DNA from: Utricularia gibba
Taxonomy: Eukaryota; Streptophyta; Magnoliopsida; Lamiales; Lentibulariaceae
Assembly: GCA_002189035.1 (NCBI GenBank)
Contig: CM007992.1
Coordinates: 1,364,001-1,428,000 of the forward strand
Direction: 5' to 3'
DNA length: 64,000 nt
In this document: positions 1 through 11,878 of the stretch, in pieces
How positions within the stretch are numbered: the stretch's first letter is position 1
Layout: every line of letters begins with the position of its first letter
The notes under the pieces: generated by a model
Told to the model about the DNA's origin: nothing
Seen by the model: only the letters and a program-made list of their open reading frames with translations
Databases searched by the model: none
Made by a program: the position numbers and the translations under genes

Positions 1-3000
1 CATTATTCGGTAACGTGTTTCCTTGTGCTTCCTTCTGCTGACTGCAACCATATTTTGCAACTCCAGTGTCAAATGGGGTAACGTTTTTGAAGTCTTTATG
101 AGCCTGCTTGGAAATTATTGTCGTTCCAACAGCGTCCTGCATGATGATGCATAGTGCTCAGTTGAAAACAGTGAGAGAAACTAGATCAGGTGATGGAACA
201 GTTACAGGTTCAAAATCCAAACGGCTAGACTGCAATCAGCCATTAATTCAAGCACGCCACAAGTAGCAGTTACCAACATTTTAAACAATGTTAAATCACC
301 ATAAATAATTTTTGAAAAATAAAAGTTGCAGCAGCATAAAGCATAAATTGAAAAAAAAAACAAAAAATACAGACTGGTTCAAGGGATGCGTCCTTGAACT
401 AAAATAGAATAATGATTGTTTTCTAAACACATTACCTTCACATCTCGGAAAAACGCTTTTAAACTTTTGAGGGATTCATCAAAGGAACTGTACAGCTTAA
501 TAGACTTGCGCAGCCACTTTGATATATATGCTCTATTTCGCTCCCTATGAAAGCGCTCATCTGCAATTCAAAAGGTCCATAACACAATTACAATGTCAAT
601 ACACCAAAGCTGTAGATCAGTTGAAAGATCAGGAATGCCAAGCCAAACTTTGTCGTTCGGGCAAATAAATGAAGAATGTCAATTGATTCAGAGTTAATCA
701 AGGTGAAACAACATTTACTTTAATTTTGACAACTCAGAGTGTATCTGTTAACTAGTGATCTTTAGATATAAAAAAGTGATAGTTCAGGCCCACCTAGTAA
801 GATGACAGCTCCATGATCAAATCTGTGGCGTATGCAACGACCTAAAATTTTGAGCATGAAAAGAAAAAATTACAAAGAATTCACTTGATTTTAATTACTA
901 GACAAAAATCACAATTCAAAATTAATCCCAACATCCTAAACGTCAAGCCTTACCATATTACCAGGTTTAAGTTTTAATAATAAGCCCAACCAACACCACG
1001 GTTATACAGCAGACAAGAAAGGTGCCATGCATTTCCCGGAGCATCATGGAATATCACTTTGTATACTGTTGACAGGAAACAAAGAATTACCTATAGCTTG
1101 GTTTACAGCTCTGAATGCTTGCTGACAGTACCATTCATTCCCATTTACAAGATTTTTTGACAGCTCATGTGTATCATTGAACTTCTTTTTCTGGGCAACC
1201 TTAACTTCATGACTAGAAATAAAATGATAAAAAAAACAGATATTAATACTAACGCCAACAACACAATAGTCATGGAAGTCAAAGGAGACCAGTGATCTTA
1301 CATATTTGGAAAGGGAATACCAATCATCACCTAGTATAGTTAAAGCAAAACAGCTGACAAAGAACTCTATAGTTTTTGAATAATTTAGTAACTACAAACG
1401 CTTAAAAGCATTAAACAACATTTAAACTACTGAAGGATACAACAGCCCGTGCGTTATCATTTGAGAAATCCATTCCTTCTGATACCTGTAAAAATGGAAA
1501 GCCCTGGTGATAGAATTTTCGTTCACAAGGTCACGAGCATGGAAAACAGAATATTAAAAGCATTACCTTACCACGGCAAACAGCCAAAAATGCAGCGCCT
1601 TCTTTCTTAAAATCCTTAGATGATTTCACCATGGTGCCAGTTTTAATACCCAACCTTTTAGACCGTGATTTCATCCCCTTATGGACTGAATCATAATACT
1701 TCCTTAACACTTCATCAAAAGCGTCTTGACTGCTTCTTCTAGGTTCTAAATCCAAATACCCCACCCCATTAGTAAAATAAGTAGCATAAGCTACATACTG
1801 CCAAAGGATCATAGAAGAAAGGGCACATATAACTTGTCTTTGAGCAGATTTTGTGAATGAGTTGGTCTCACGATTGGTTCATCGTGAGACTAAAAAAACA
1901 AAAACTTCATGCTACGGTTCGCTGCCGTACAGGTGAGAAAGAGCAAACACCACAAGTTGCATAACGAATGATGATGATATGTGGAATGGATTCGAATAAT
2001 CTTACCAACAAAGACAGTCTTCTTTGTATTAAGTCGGCCCCATTGACCTGTTATTTTCCATCGTTTGCTCATCTTATCCAGAAGCTTGTAGCTAGGAAAA
2101 AATACAAGGCATCCACCAGGAACAATGTCGAATATTTCCTCCAAGGATTTACCAATTGCATCCTGGGCAAGACAATAAATATCAACATTTTGCAACCATG
2201 AGCACATTGACTGTAAAAGCTAGCACAGTAGTACCTGAAAATCTAATGCATCAGCAGTTCTGTAACTTGCATTTAGAGGATAATCACCGGGTCCATTCGC
2301 AATTGCAGCTACCCACACCTGCAAACAGCAGAAACCGATAAAACAAGTAAAGATACTTCAGAACTGAGCTTCTAAGATTATAAAGAGAGAAAATCACCTG
2401 TGAATTGACATCAATCACGTGTGGGGCTTCCAGACAAGCACCAAATTGTATTCCAAGTTCGGAAGAGAATGAACTTAGTGGTGAAAGAGTCCTGAGTTGA
2501 GAAGGATGAAAGAACTTAATAAAAAAAGAAAGCTCCCCATATGCAAGGATACTTTCATAACACTTCTAGTAAGGTACATTCATGGGTAATATTTTCAGTT
2601 GAGTAATGCCATAAAACTTCATAAATTAATCTCAAAAATTGGCAGCCGACAATAATTGATAAAGAACAACCACCTCAATAAACAATGTCGGAAACACCAT
2701 AAACATAGAAGGCACCAACATTTACACAGTATTAAGTTCAAATTGACTGTACTAGGATATCCGGAAATTCGAAAACTACACTTTTGCATACCCAGAAGTC
2801 AGAATCACAGACTGAGAAACTTCCGCTATGCTTTTGAAAACAACAGAAGGATTTAAGCACCACAAACTTAGCACAGTAGTCCATCCACCTGCACACATTG
2901 TGAAATAAAATGAAAGAAATTTTCAGTTCAAAAAAGAAAATGAAGCAGTAAACAAAGTAATTGAGTGAAGAGAAGAACAGCAAACAAAGATCAACTAATG

Positions 3001-5902
3001 TGAATTCACCTTCGTCCATCGCATATCTTTGTAGTGCAAGTTCATAGTTACTTGTATTGATGCCATTCCCAGAGAAAAAGTAATTGAGTGAAGAGAACAG
3101 CCCTGAAAAGTACTCGAATCACGATGGATAAAAGACTCTAACTAAGAAAAAGGTGGAGGCTACCTTCCAGTGTATTAGCGGCCATTCCACTCAAATGTGC
3201 AGAAACCTCTGAATTACCATCCACTGACTCAGCCTCTGAAGCAGCTTTAATGGCCTACGGGAAATAAAATCACCAGATAAATTAGAACCACAGAAATATA
3301 GAGTATACAGACAGCTTCCTGGTGGGATAAACTTTAAACGACATTTCCCTCCCCAAGTTTCTGGACTACCTTTTTGGCGCACTCGTACAAGATTGTAAAA
3401 TTTTGAAGTGTTATATTCGCATCTTGTAGCTCCTTTAATGCCTTATCACCAGTCCAACTAAAGCATGATGAAAAAACAACATCCTTAACGTTAATTTTCT
3501 CAAGCTAAAACAAATGGAAAATCCAGAAAACACTACAAATCATGTTCCACTATAAAACTATCAGAAAGAAGGTGGATTCACAACCACACTTATGTAGTAG
3601 AGTTACTGACCAACTATAGTAGTGCTGAAATTCCTGCTTAATCAGTGTAGGCACTTTCCGGCCAATCCAGCTCGTAATGTCCTGAAAATTTAACTGCGTT
3701 TCTTGATGCTGTAAAAAATAGTGATAAAAATCAAAAGGACATCTTAAACACCTGTGTCATCTCGACAAGAGGCTGATAAGCAATGGCATCGTTGAGGGCC
3801 AACATCTCCAACTCCCTTTCCAATTCTAAATGGCAGAAGGGAGGCGTCACATCATAAAAGACGAAGAATTAAAAAAAACGCAGGCCTGTTCACTTACGAA
3901 GCAAGGCTTCTTCAGTAATATCAGCACTTCCAGCATCACGAGCACCATCTTCAATATTACTAGAATATGTATTCAAGGTTATGAGATAAAGATACAGGAT
4001 AACGTCCAGAAAAATAAAGGAAGAAATACCAAAGATTCTAAATATTTCCTATGACAGCTAACAACAGAAGAATGATATTTCCTATGACCGTGAAAGAATG
4101 ACATCTAAATATGTTGAATCTCAGTTAAAGGACATTAATACAATATGGCAACAATTCTGCAGCAGAAAGATAATCTAGAAAACTCTTATGCGCTAGTGTA
4201 TAATCAGACAGATTCAACATACTGCGCTTCATCAAAAATGATTACACTCTGACTTATGTCAACTTCCATAGCATCTCGTATAATCGGATTGATGATGTAA
4301 TTATATGGGCAGAAGACCAACTCAGCATCTTGTGCCATAGTACGTGCGGCAAAATAGGAGCACCCTGAAAAAAAAAAAAAAAAGCTCTTCTAGAGGCCTA
4401 TAAAATGCATTTGATATTGGTATATGATGCATTACCCTTGGCTGGGAAGTCTAATTAGTGTTTTAGAGAGCATTACCCTTGACCACTCGACCAATTTTGA
4501 CAAGATCTTCAATATCATGAACCTCGTGGCTACCTCCCTTCTGAAGAGAATGGTGGCCTACAAGCTTATTGACATTCCTAGCACAAGAAAGGCTTAGTTT
4601 AGGCGTTTTACTGCACAAAAAGATAACACAAATGACAACTACATGCATCTTAAAAAAACATACTTGAAATATGGGCAGGAATCTTCTTTATTCTTCAAAA
4701 GCAGCTTACTGAAAATCAGGAAATGCGTTAGAACAGGGACAAATGTAGTAATATTTTGCATCAGTAGGATTAGACGCAACCATTGTTCATCGACATTATC
4801 ATTCCCTTGAACGCAGGGATTTGTACAATAATGTCGTCTGGATCCCTAAAAGAATGCCAAGGGGTTGAGAGATATACACCATAATTTATGGGATAGCATC
4901 AAAAGTAATGAAACAACAAACAAAGCATTCATGTTGCTGGTCCAAGATGTAACCCATCCTTGAATTTTTTATAAAAAATCCAGCCTTTTGAAAACAAAAC
5001 AACAGCATGTGTGCAGCAGGAAACCCCACCAAAACAGCCATGGTAACACGATACGTGGTTTTCTTGTACTCCCGGATTACTTGACTGATCTGACCATGCG
5101 TTCGCCTAATAAAAGCAACTCAATTTGCTTAGGATATCGGTTAAAAATATTTGCCAGTAGTGCAACGTATATTGAAGTGCAAATAATTATCCATAACTAG
5201 ATGGACATTTCAAATAGTATAGAGATGAATCATACGAAGCATAAAAGATAGTAGGAGCAGCCCTCCTCTTTTCCTTTTTTGAGGTATTCATGGCAGGAGG
5301 TGTTCCATTTCCTGAAGAATATATTGATCAGAAGAATAAAATAGAGAAACAGGGAACCGCGCCAATCTTCTCAGAGCCAAACCTGGTTGTTGAGTCTCAG
5401 GAATGAAACCGCCTCCGCAATTAACTGGGTCCGTAATGGCCTCAGAATTTGCCCTCGAACTCGCATTCGCCAACATTCCATTAGGATTCTTCAGTTTCTG
5501 GTTCTTCTGCCATGCGAGTACAGAGCAAAGCAACGAAAGGGACTTTCCCGTACCCGTCGGGGACTCTAGTAGCGCGTGGCAGTGCCCCTCTCTCGCGGAT
5601 CGATCGAGAGTCGATATCACCCGATTCATGAACGCTAGTTGAGTCCCGTAGGGAGGGTAAGGGAACTCAACCGGAATTCCAGCTATGTGAACGACGCTTG
5701 TCGCACCACCTAAGGAGAACGGAAGAGTTCTAGTCGAAACTTTTGTCGACAGAGTAACATCTGGCGAACAAGGGGAATCTTCCATTTCCTTTTCATTGGC
5801 ATTTATCTTGTTTGCGAACGAGGAAGCTCTCCTCCTCCTGACATTGCGACAAGTTCTAGTTTTAGCGTTCAGCGACGACCTCGATGAGGGGGAATCCTCC
5901 AT
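1..5902 (-). CDS. FANCJ: FANCJ/BRIP1-like Fe-S DNA helicase (3' end outside window)
   Basis: Superfamily 2 5'-to-3' DNA helicase of the XPD/FANCJ group, expected to act in the nucleus in crosslink repair and recombination. The first exon (5383-5902) starts at MEDSPSSRSS and carries the Q-motif region FPYPPYGTQ and Walker A SPTGTGKS. It splices to 5236-5311 (TPPAMNTSKKEKRRAAPTIF) and then to a THGQISQVIREY exon near 5036-5118. The Fe-S region is spread over small exons: YCTNPC (about 4.8 kb), SCPYFK (about 4.7 kb), KLVGHHSLQKGG (about 4.5 kb). Walker B DEAH (about 4.22 kb) is split by an intron inside the His codon. Later exons hold VPGGCLVFFPSY (about 2.1 kb), FLAVCRGK (about 1.57 kb), VSEGMDF (about 1.46 kb) and RHRFDHGAVILL (about 0.82 kb). 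An exon open to the left edge (about 1-152, starting DAVGTTIISKQ) shows the gene continues outside. Helicase motifs decide FANCJ over RTEL1 less firmly than they decide the family. Confidence 0.88.
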
Positions 5903-6128
5903 CGCCTGTGTGCGCGGTCACAAATAGAAGCTCTTCTCCCACACCACCCACCAGAAAACTACTATAAACGTTAACAAGGATTCTGTCAAGAAACGGCGGT
6001 GATGAAGAGACAGACTACTTCAAGCATCTGCTTTGCCGAGGAGGTATCGGAGTTCGCGAAGGCGGGAAATCAAAATTATCCTGAAACCGAAAAAAGTGAC
6101 AACACAACCACCCAGAAAAGGGCCGAGA

Positions 6129-6147
6129 TTGGGCGGCCCGAAGCCCA
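6129..6147. promoter_or_regulatory. Site II-like TGGGC/GCCCA motifs upstream of FANCJ
   Basis: TGGGCGGCCCGAAGCCCA-type sequence lies about 230 bp upstream of the FANCJ start codon. TGGGCY (site II) motifs are typical of plant housekeeping and proliferation-linked promoters. Position and motif are seen; the regulatory role is inferred. Confidence 0.35.
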
Positions 6148-6229
6148 ATTTAAATGCCCACCATTTTATTGCCCACTACACGACACTGCAATCATCTCCA
6201 AATGCCTCTTTGGTATCATTTAATATTTA

Positions 6230-8390
6230 AAATTTTATGAATAATTTTGTTTAATTTTACTTAAAAATTATTAAATTTCTTGAATTTTATTTTAGTTATT
6301 AAATAAGATATTATACATTAAAGTATAAGATATATATATTTTTTACTATTAAATTACATAATAATTAAATATATTAAATTTTACAATATAATTTTATAAT
6401 AACATAAAAAATAATTTTACAATTTTAAATTTGATTCTATTCTATATAATTTAAAATATAGCTTCAAATTACAGAAAATTGTCTTAATGTTTTCGAAATT
6501 ATAATTATTTTAATATTAATCATCTAGATCAACTGGATTAAACGATACAATCAAGAATTAATCATAAAAAATATTTGATTGAGTATCCAATCTTTCTATT
6601 CTATTAATGGCATTTTCTATCCAACCCTAATCATAAATAGATTATTTTGGCAATAAGCATTCAAAATATTCAAATCTTAAAGACTACCTTAACAAAATAA
6701 TTTTTTAAAAAATAAAAATAAAATTAAGTAACTATTTTCTAGGGTTAAAAATAGTATTTTTAGGTACATATTCAAAAGCATTTTTGATAGAAGTAAAAAG
6801 TAGAAATAAATTGTGATTTATCAATAAATAATTTTATTTTTTATAAAGTTAAAATAAATTTCAAACAAAGTTTGGAATACTGTTTGAATATTGTAAATCT
6901 GTAAAACATTGAAATACCTATATTAAGAGTACATAGAATTCAAATTTTATTTGAGATAACTAAAATTAAAATATCAGAATTATTGCATTGAATTCCAACT
7001 TCCAAAGACTATGAACTATTAAAGATCAAATTGACATCAACCAATAATTACAATACTATTTTAATTACGACTCCATTAGATATTTACTATCCCATGTAAT
7101 ATCATAGTGATCAATCTCATTTTTGCATATATATATATATATATGTATATATCTATATATTTAATTGGTATATTTCTGTTTTTGGTGCATAAATTACCTT
7201 TTCTTTTGTACATTTTTGATTGATATAAATGGTAACATAATCTATTGTTATCAATTTATAAGTCATTCCAATGTTTTATTAAACTGAAATTTTCTACTTA
7301 TTAAAAAACTATATTTATATTAAGTTTTTATTTGAAACGGTTTTTAATTTTGAAAAAATGTTTCATAAATAGTTATATCATCAATTTTATTCAAAAAAAA
7401 ATTAAAAAATAATTTTTATTTTTAAAAAGTTATAAAGATCTAAATTAAATTTTTATTAAAATTACTTTTTCAAATTTTTTAGAAATAAAACTAAATTGGT
7501 CTTAATTAAAATTCGAAATATCATATATCCTACTCTAAAACCAATCGTTGATCCACATATTGATTTTTAGTTTACTCTGTATTAATTATATTCTTTAAAT
7601 CATACATCTTTTATATATAATATTTCTATTCAATTTAATATATTTAAATAAAAATAAAAGAAGAAATACTTTTGATGTGATAAAAAGCATAAAATGAATG
7701 GTCATCTTATAAAAACAATAGCAAAAATAACTATTGATTTGTTGTGAGAGAGTTAAAATTTGATGCATCAACTATTAATATATCTAAGATATTGTTTGTT
7801 GGTTAAATTCAAATAATAGTTTTTTTAACTCAAAAGTTGAAAAAAATTCGGTGAGTGAAGGAATTTTGATCTCAATATCATAGTTGTGATAAAAATAATT
7901 AGTAATGTGACTTTCTCAAAATGAGATTCGAAAAAATGAGATTATTTATCATAAAAACCGCTTTCGAGAATTAAAATTTACCATTTCCATAAATAATTTC
8001 TAACCATTTAAATATAAAACTAGCACTCAAAAAATAAATTCAATTTTTTTTCATAACATATAATATTATCGCATTCACTAATTTTTACTATTTTTATAAA
8101 TTTGTTTCATCAATTTAATTTAATCTAGTTTATATATTTTAACATGAAAAAAATATATGAATTTTATTATTCTTTCATGCATTTGAATATAACTTATCAT
8201 GTTATTGATAAATAACATTATTTTTCAAATACTAGAATCAATGACCTCAATATCATAGTTATGATTTTTTGATTGAATTGCAATTGAAAACTTAAAAATA
8301 TAATACAATATGATACAAATATGAGATTATATCAACATCATACATTATGAAAAATGTAATAACATAAATTATCAATTTTCGAAACAAAAA
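6230..8390. other. AT-rich intergenic spacer
   Basis: More than 2 kb of highly AT-rich sequence with no open frame of note and no recognisable protein, RNA gene or terminal repeat. It includes a TA-rich microsatellite near 7126-7162. Confidence 0.7.
7126..7162. repeat. (TA)n microsatellite, interrupted
   Basis: Alternating TA dinucleotides with two short interruptions (TG and TC) inside the AT-rich spacer. Confidence 0.85.
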
Positions 8391-11300
8391 TGACAAGTTT
8401 GACATTGTATGCCCCAATTAACCCAAGAACCTGTTCAGAAACTGATAACGTCCAGGTTCGGTTTTGGAGAAGTGCCTGTAGCTCCTGGTTCATGGCTTCC
8501 TCCCATACGGGAACTCCCTTAGCCTGCACATAGGAAGAAGGTTCATCTATCAGAAAAACAGGCTCGGGAGAAAAATCCTCAACAGTCCGGATCTGGAGCG
8601 CAACATAATCCTGCATCCAGCGAGGAGGATTAATAAACCGGGAACTATGACGCCGCCCCACCACTGCATCAGACGTCGAAGAGAAGTGCGGAGAGGAACC
8701 CAAGACAGGGGAATCAATAGCTCCTGAAGTAGGAACATCGTCGCTGGCTGAGTCCTCAGTTTGGGCTGAGTCCGGCTGAAGACCAGAAGGAGCAGCAACT
8801 GAAGAGCCAGGGAATAAGTCGCCATCATCGTCCGGTAGGAGGAAAGGCAAAACCGAATCAATAGACGGTTCCTGCAGAGTACAACCCTTCAAAGGGAAAA
8901 TGTGTTCAAAAATGTTTTTCTCGATCATTTGTAAGCTTTGTGATCCAATGGGTAACCGAGAAAAACACATTTGCGTGCCCGCGGGGCTACTTTATCAGCC
9001 TGTGGATTCGATAAACCTGCAAAACATAGACAACCGAAGACTCTCAAGTGATCGAGAACCGGAGGCGTCCCCATAAGCCTTGCAAAGGGGGAATCCCATT
9101 GTAACACAGCAGTGGGGAGACGATTGATCAAATGGGTAGCAGCCAGAACCGCATCCCCCAAAAACCCTTCGGCAAGCCTGATTGAAGCATAAGAGCACGG
9201 GTGATTTCGAGAAGGTGTTTATGTTTGCATTCCACTCTGCCATTCTGCTGAGCACGGTTGGTACAGGTGTATTGATGCAAAATCCTTTGGCTCGAGCAAA
9301 GCTGACGCATCTGCGCATTAAGAAATTCACCTCCCTTGTCACTGCGGATTTGTTTTACGTCAGCCCTAAATTGCCTGTGGAAGAAGCGAAGCATCCTAGC
9401 AATGTGGTCACCAGCCTCAAACTTGCATTTCAACAGGACGGTCCAGGTGCTACGCGTGTGGTCATCAAGTATGGTTAAAAAATACCGTGTTCCATGGATC
9501 GTGTCAACCTTGTATGGCCCCCAAAGATCACAATGGAGGAGGAAAAATTTATCCGGGGCAAGCGAGTCACTCAAAGAGAAGGAAGGCCTCTGGAATCGAG
9601 AGAATTCGCAAATGTCACAGGGATGTCCCTGAAGTCCACAAGAGATAGGCATGTGGGCTGCCTTGGAGTCGGATAGGTGACCCAATCGACAATGCCAAAG
9701 CAAAGGGGGCATCAAAAGATGAAACCGAGCCACAAAACAAAACAGATTTAGTCCACAAGACATCAAACAAATGACCCAGGAAGCATCAGCATGTTGTAGC
9801 AGAGCCTTGGTGGTAGCTGCTCGAAAATGAGGTAAACAAGACCTGCTGTCGAGAATGTAGAGACCATCACGGACACGCCCCATGGCTAACACCCTATTGG
9901 AAACCTGGTCCTGCAGAACCCATCCAGCTTCAAACAAACGAAAAAGGACCTTCATGTCATTGGCCAGGCGATGCACAGAAAGCAAATTAAATTTGAAGGA
10001 AGGAACATAAAAGGTGTGTTGGAGTGTCATGTCATCCTGTAAGCGTACTGTCCCAACACCGAGAACATTGGCCATAGAACCATCAGGCAGTGAGATTGCA
10101 GCATTCCCAATATTCTGTGCCAGCTGAAATTGATACTTGGTATAGCAGACGTGGGTGGTAGCACCCGAGTCGATAATCCACTCCCAGGGTTTGCAAATGA
10201 AAGTATCAGTCACCCGACTACTCATGGACACCTCAATGGGAAGTATACCTGCAAAATGCGTGTGGCTCATAGTAGGATGCTGCGGGGAAGAGCCATGAAG
10301 CGGAGGGGCAGAGGTGTGCCCTGAGGAGCATAGTTTTCGAACTTCGAATTGCAAGGCCTGCAGCTCTTGTCGCAAGGAGCTGATGGTGGCATCTGATGAA
10401 TTTGTAGTTGAGGTGGAGTAAACTTCATCAATTGGAGTGTCAGCATGCATCACCTGACAAGAATAGGGAGCACTATGTCCTGAAGGACGAGTAGCCTTAA
10501 TCGCTCCCCCAGCAGACTGACCTATGTGCTGCACATTTGATTCCCGCTTCTTCCACCAAGAGGGATAATTACCGGTGAGAATAAAACAGGTTTCACGAGT
10601 GTGTCCCTGTTTCTTGCATTGATCACAATAACGACCATCACGTTTCTTAGCATTGCCAGTGAAGGAATTATTAGAAGACAGCTGACATGCAATGTTGGCA
10701 TCAAGAAAATGAGTATTCATAGCAGCATGACTAAAAGTATCAGCACTGCTTTGTTTTTCTTGCTCCACTTTGAGAAGGATAGAGTAGGCCTTGTCTACGG
10801 TGAGGCCATCCATCACAAGGATCTGATTCTTAATCGAATCATATCGGTCATTTAATCCTCGCAAGAACTGTGTCAATTTAGTGGGAGCAAAAACAGCAGC
10901 AGTAGGAACAAGTGCCGAACAGTTTATGCATGTTATATCAGGCGTAACCGTTTCCAAATCCTTCCATAACCCACTAAGCTTCGTGTAATACTCAGCTATA
11001 GAGAGACTGCCCTGCTTTAGGTGATAAAGATCATGCTGTATCTGATAGAATTGACTGTGATTCAATCTGCCATAGTGATTTTGCAAAGAAATCCATAGAT
11101 CATATGAACTAGAGGCGTTATTGAAGCTAGAAACCAGTCCCTTGGATATTGAATTTAGCAACCACGACATTATCATGTAGTCGTTGCGAATCCAGAGGTT
11201 ATACGTCGGATCCGTGATCGGAGGACAACGGATTTCACCGTCAATGAAAGCAAGTTTGTTCTTCGAGCCCAACGCCAAACGAACGTTTCGACGCCATTCA

Positions 11301-11443
11301 AAATAGTTCAGCGTGGTCAGGGGAGAGTTTACCAAGGCGATGTTAGGATGATCGGAACCGCTCAACATCAGCGGATCAGATCGATCGATGACTGCGCCAG
11401 CACCGAAAGCCGATGGCACAGGTTCTCCGGAAGTCGTATTCAT
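8338..11443 (-). pseudogene. Copia gag-pol polyprotein, frameshifted and lacking RT/RNase H
   Basis: The first 771 codons (11443-9128) contain an N-terminal Gag region (NYFEWRRNVRLALGSKNKL; WLLNSISKGL), a CX2CX4HX4C zinc knuckle (CDQCKKQGHTRETC), protease active site WIIDSGATTHV, the H-x-R-x-G-H pre-integrase motif (WHCRLGHL), and integrase with D residues in LLHCDLWGPY and IRSDKGGEF plus a downstream QQNGRVECKH in place of the usual E motif. Near 9150-9165 the frame is lost in a run of T and G (FWG then GDAVLAATHLINRLPT one frame over); a second break lies near 8925-8935. The last recognisable segment is the start of RT. This is an old copy with no sign of use by the host. Confidence 0.85.
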
Positions 11444-11582
11444 GTTCTTGAATGGAAGACGTCGGGGATTGACGACCGTTCCACGCTCACCGCACCATGT
11501 TCAAAGGTCGAACGAACAATTTTATTTTCTCTTCAATTGCCTTCGTATTTGTTCTACCCAACGTCCGTTCGACCTTTGAACA
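8430..11582 (-). mobile_element. Truncated Ty1-copia retrotransposon
   Basis: Reading on the minus strand, a candidate 5' LTR (11498-11582) is followed by one long gag-protease-integrase frame (11443-9128), then by two shorter shifted frames (9161-8925 and 8970-8338). Order is Gag, zinc knuckle, protease, GAG-pre-integrase, integrase: the Copia order. Similarity ends just inside the reverse transcriptase (WEEAMNQELQALLQNRTW, near 8.45 kb). RT core, RNase H and a 3' LTR are absent, and the sequence passes directly into AT-rich spacer. The copy cannot move by itself. No target-site duplication can be defined because one end is lost. Confidence 0.88.
11498..11582 (-). repeat. Candidate 85 bp 5' LTR with 19 bp inverted ends
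   Basis: The segment begins TG and ends CA, and its outer 19 bases (11499-11517 and 11563-11581) are inverted repeats matching at 18 of 19 positions. It sits at the 5' border of the copia element, and TGG follows directly after it on the minus strand, as a primer-binding site would. The matching tRNA was not identified and no second LTR is present, so a simple stem-loop remains possible. Confidence 0.45.
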
Positions 11583-11878
11583 GAACCTACTTTTTTCCAT
11601 CCCAAATCAATAATAATTGACATACAGAAGACTGAAGTAATTGCAATTTTGCATCAAGCTTCCGTTTTATAATAAGGTGATATGTCACTTATTGTAATTA
11701 TCAAACATATGTGTGACCTTTTGCAAATGTGCAAAAATGTAGGTGGCGCAAATGCAATTCTCCTAAAAAATATCTGGGAAATTGGTTTTTTTTTTTTAAA
11801 GAGGGCCCCCTCCATCAAAATCAAAAGGCAAAAGCCCAAAGCAATAGGTGAGGCATCAACAAAACAGCAACGTCGAAG

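Noticed and set aside
11499-11581. Inverted repeat read as a transcription terminator or microRNA hairpin
   Set aside because: Location exactly at the copia border and the TG...CA ends fit an LTR better; loop and arm sizes are not typical of a microRNA precursor.
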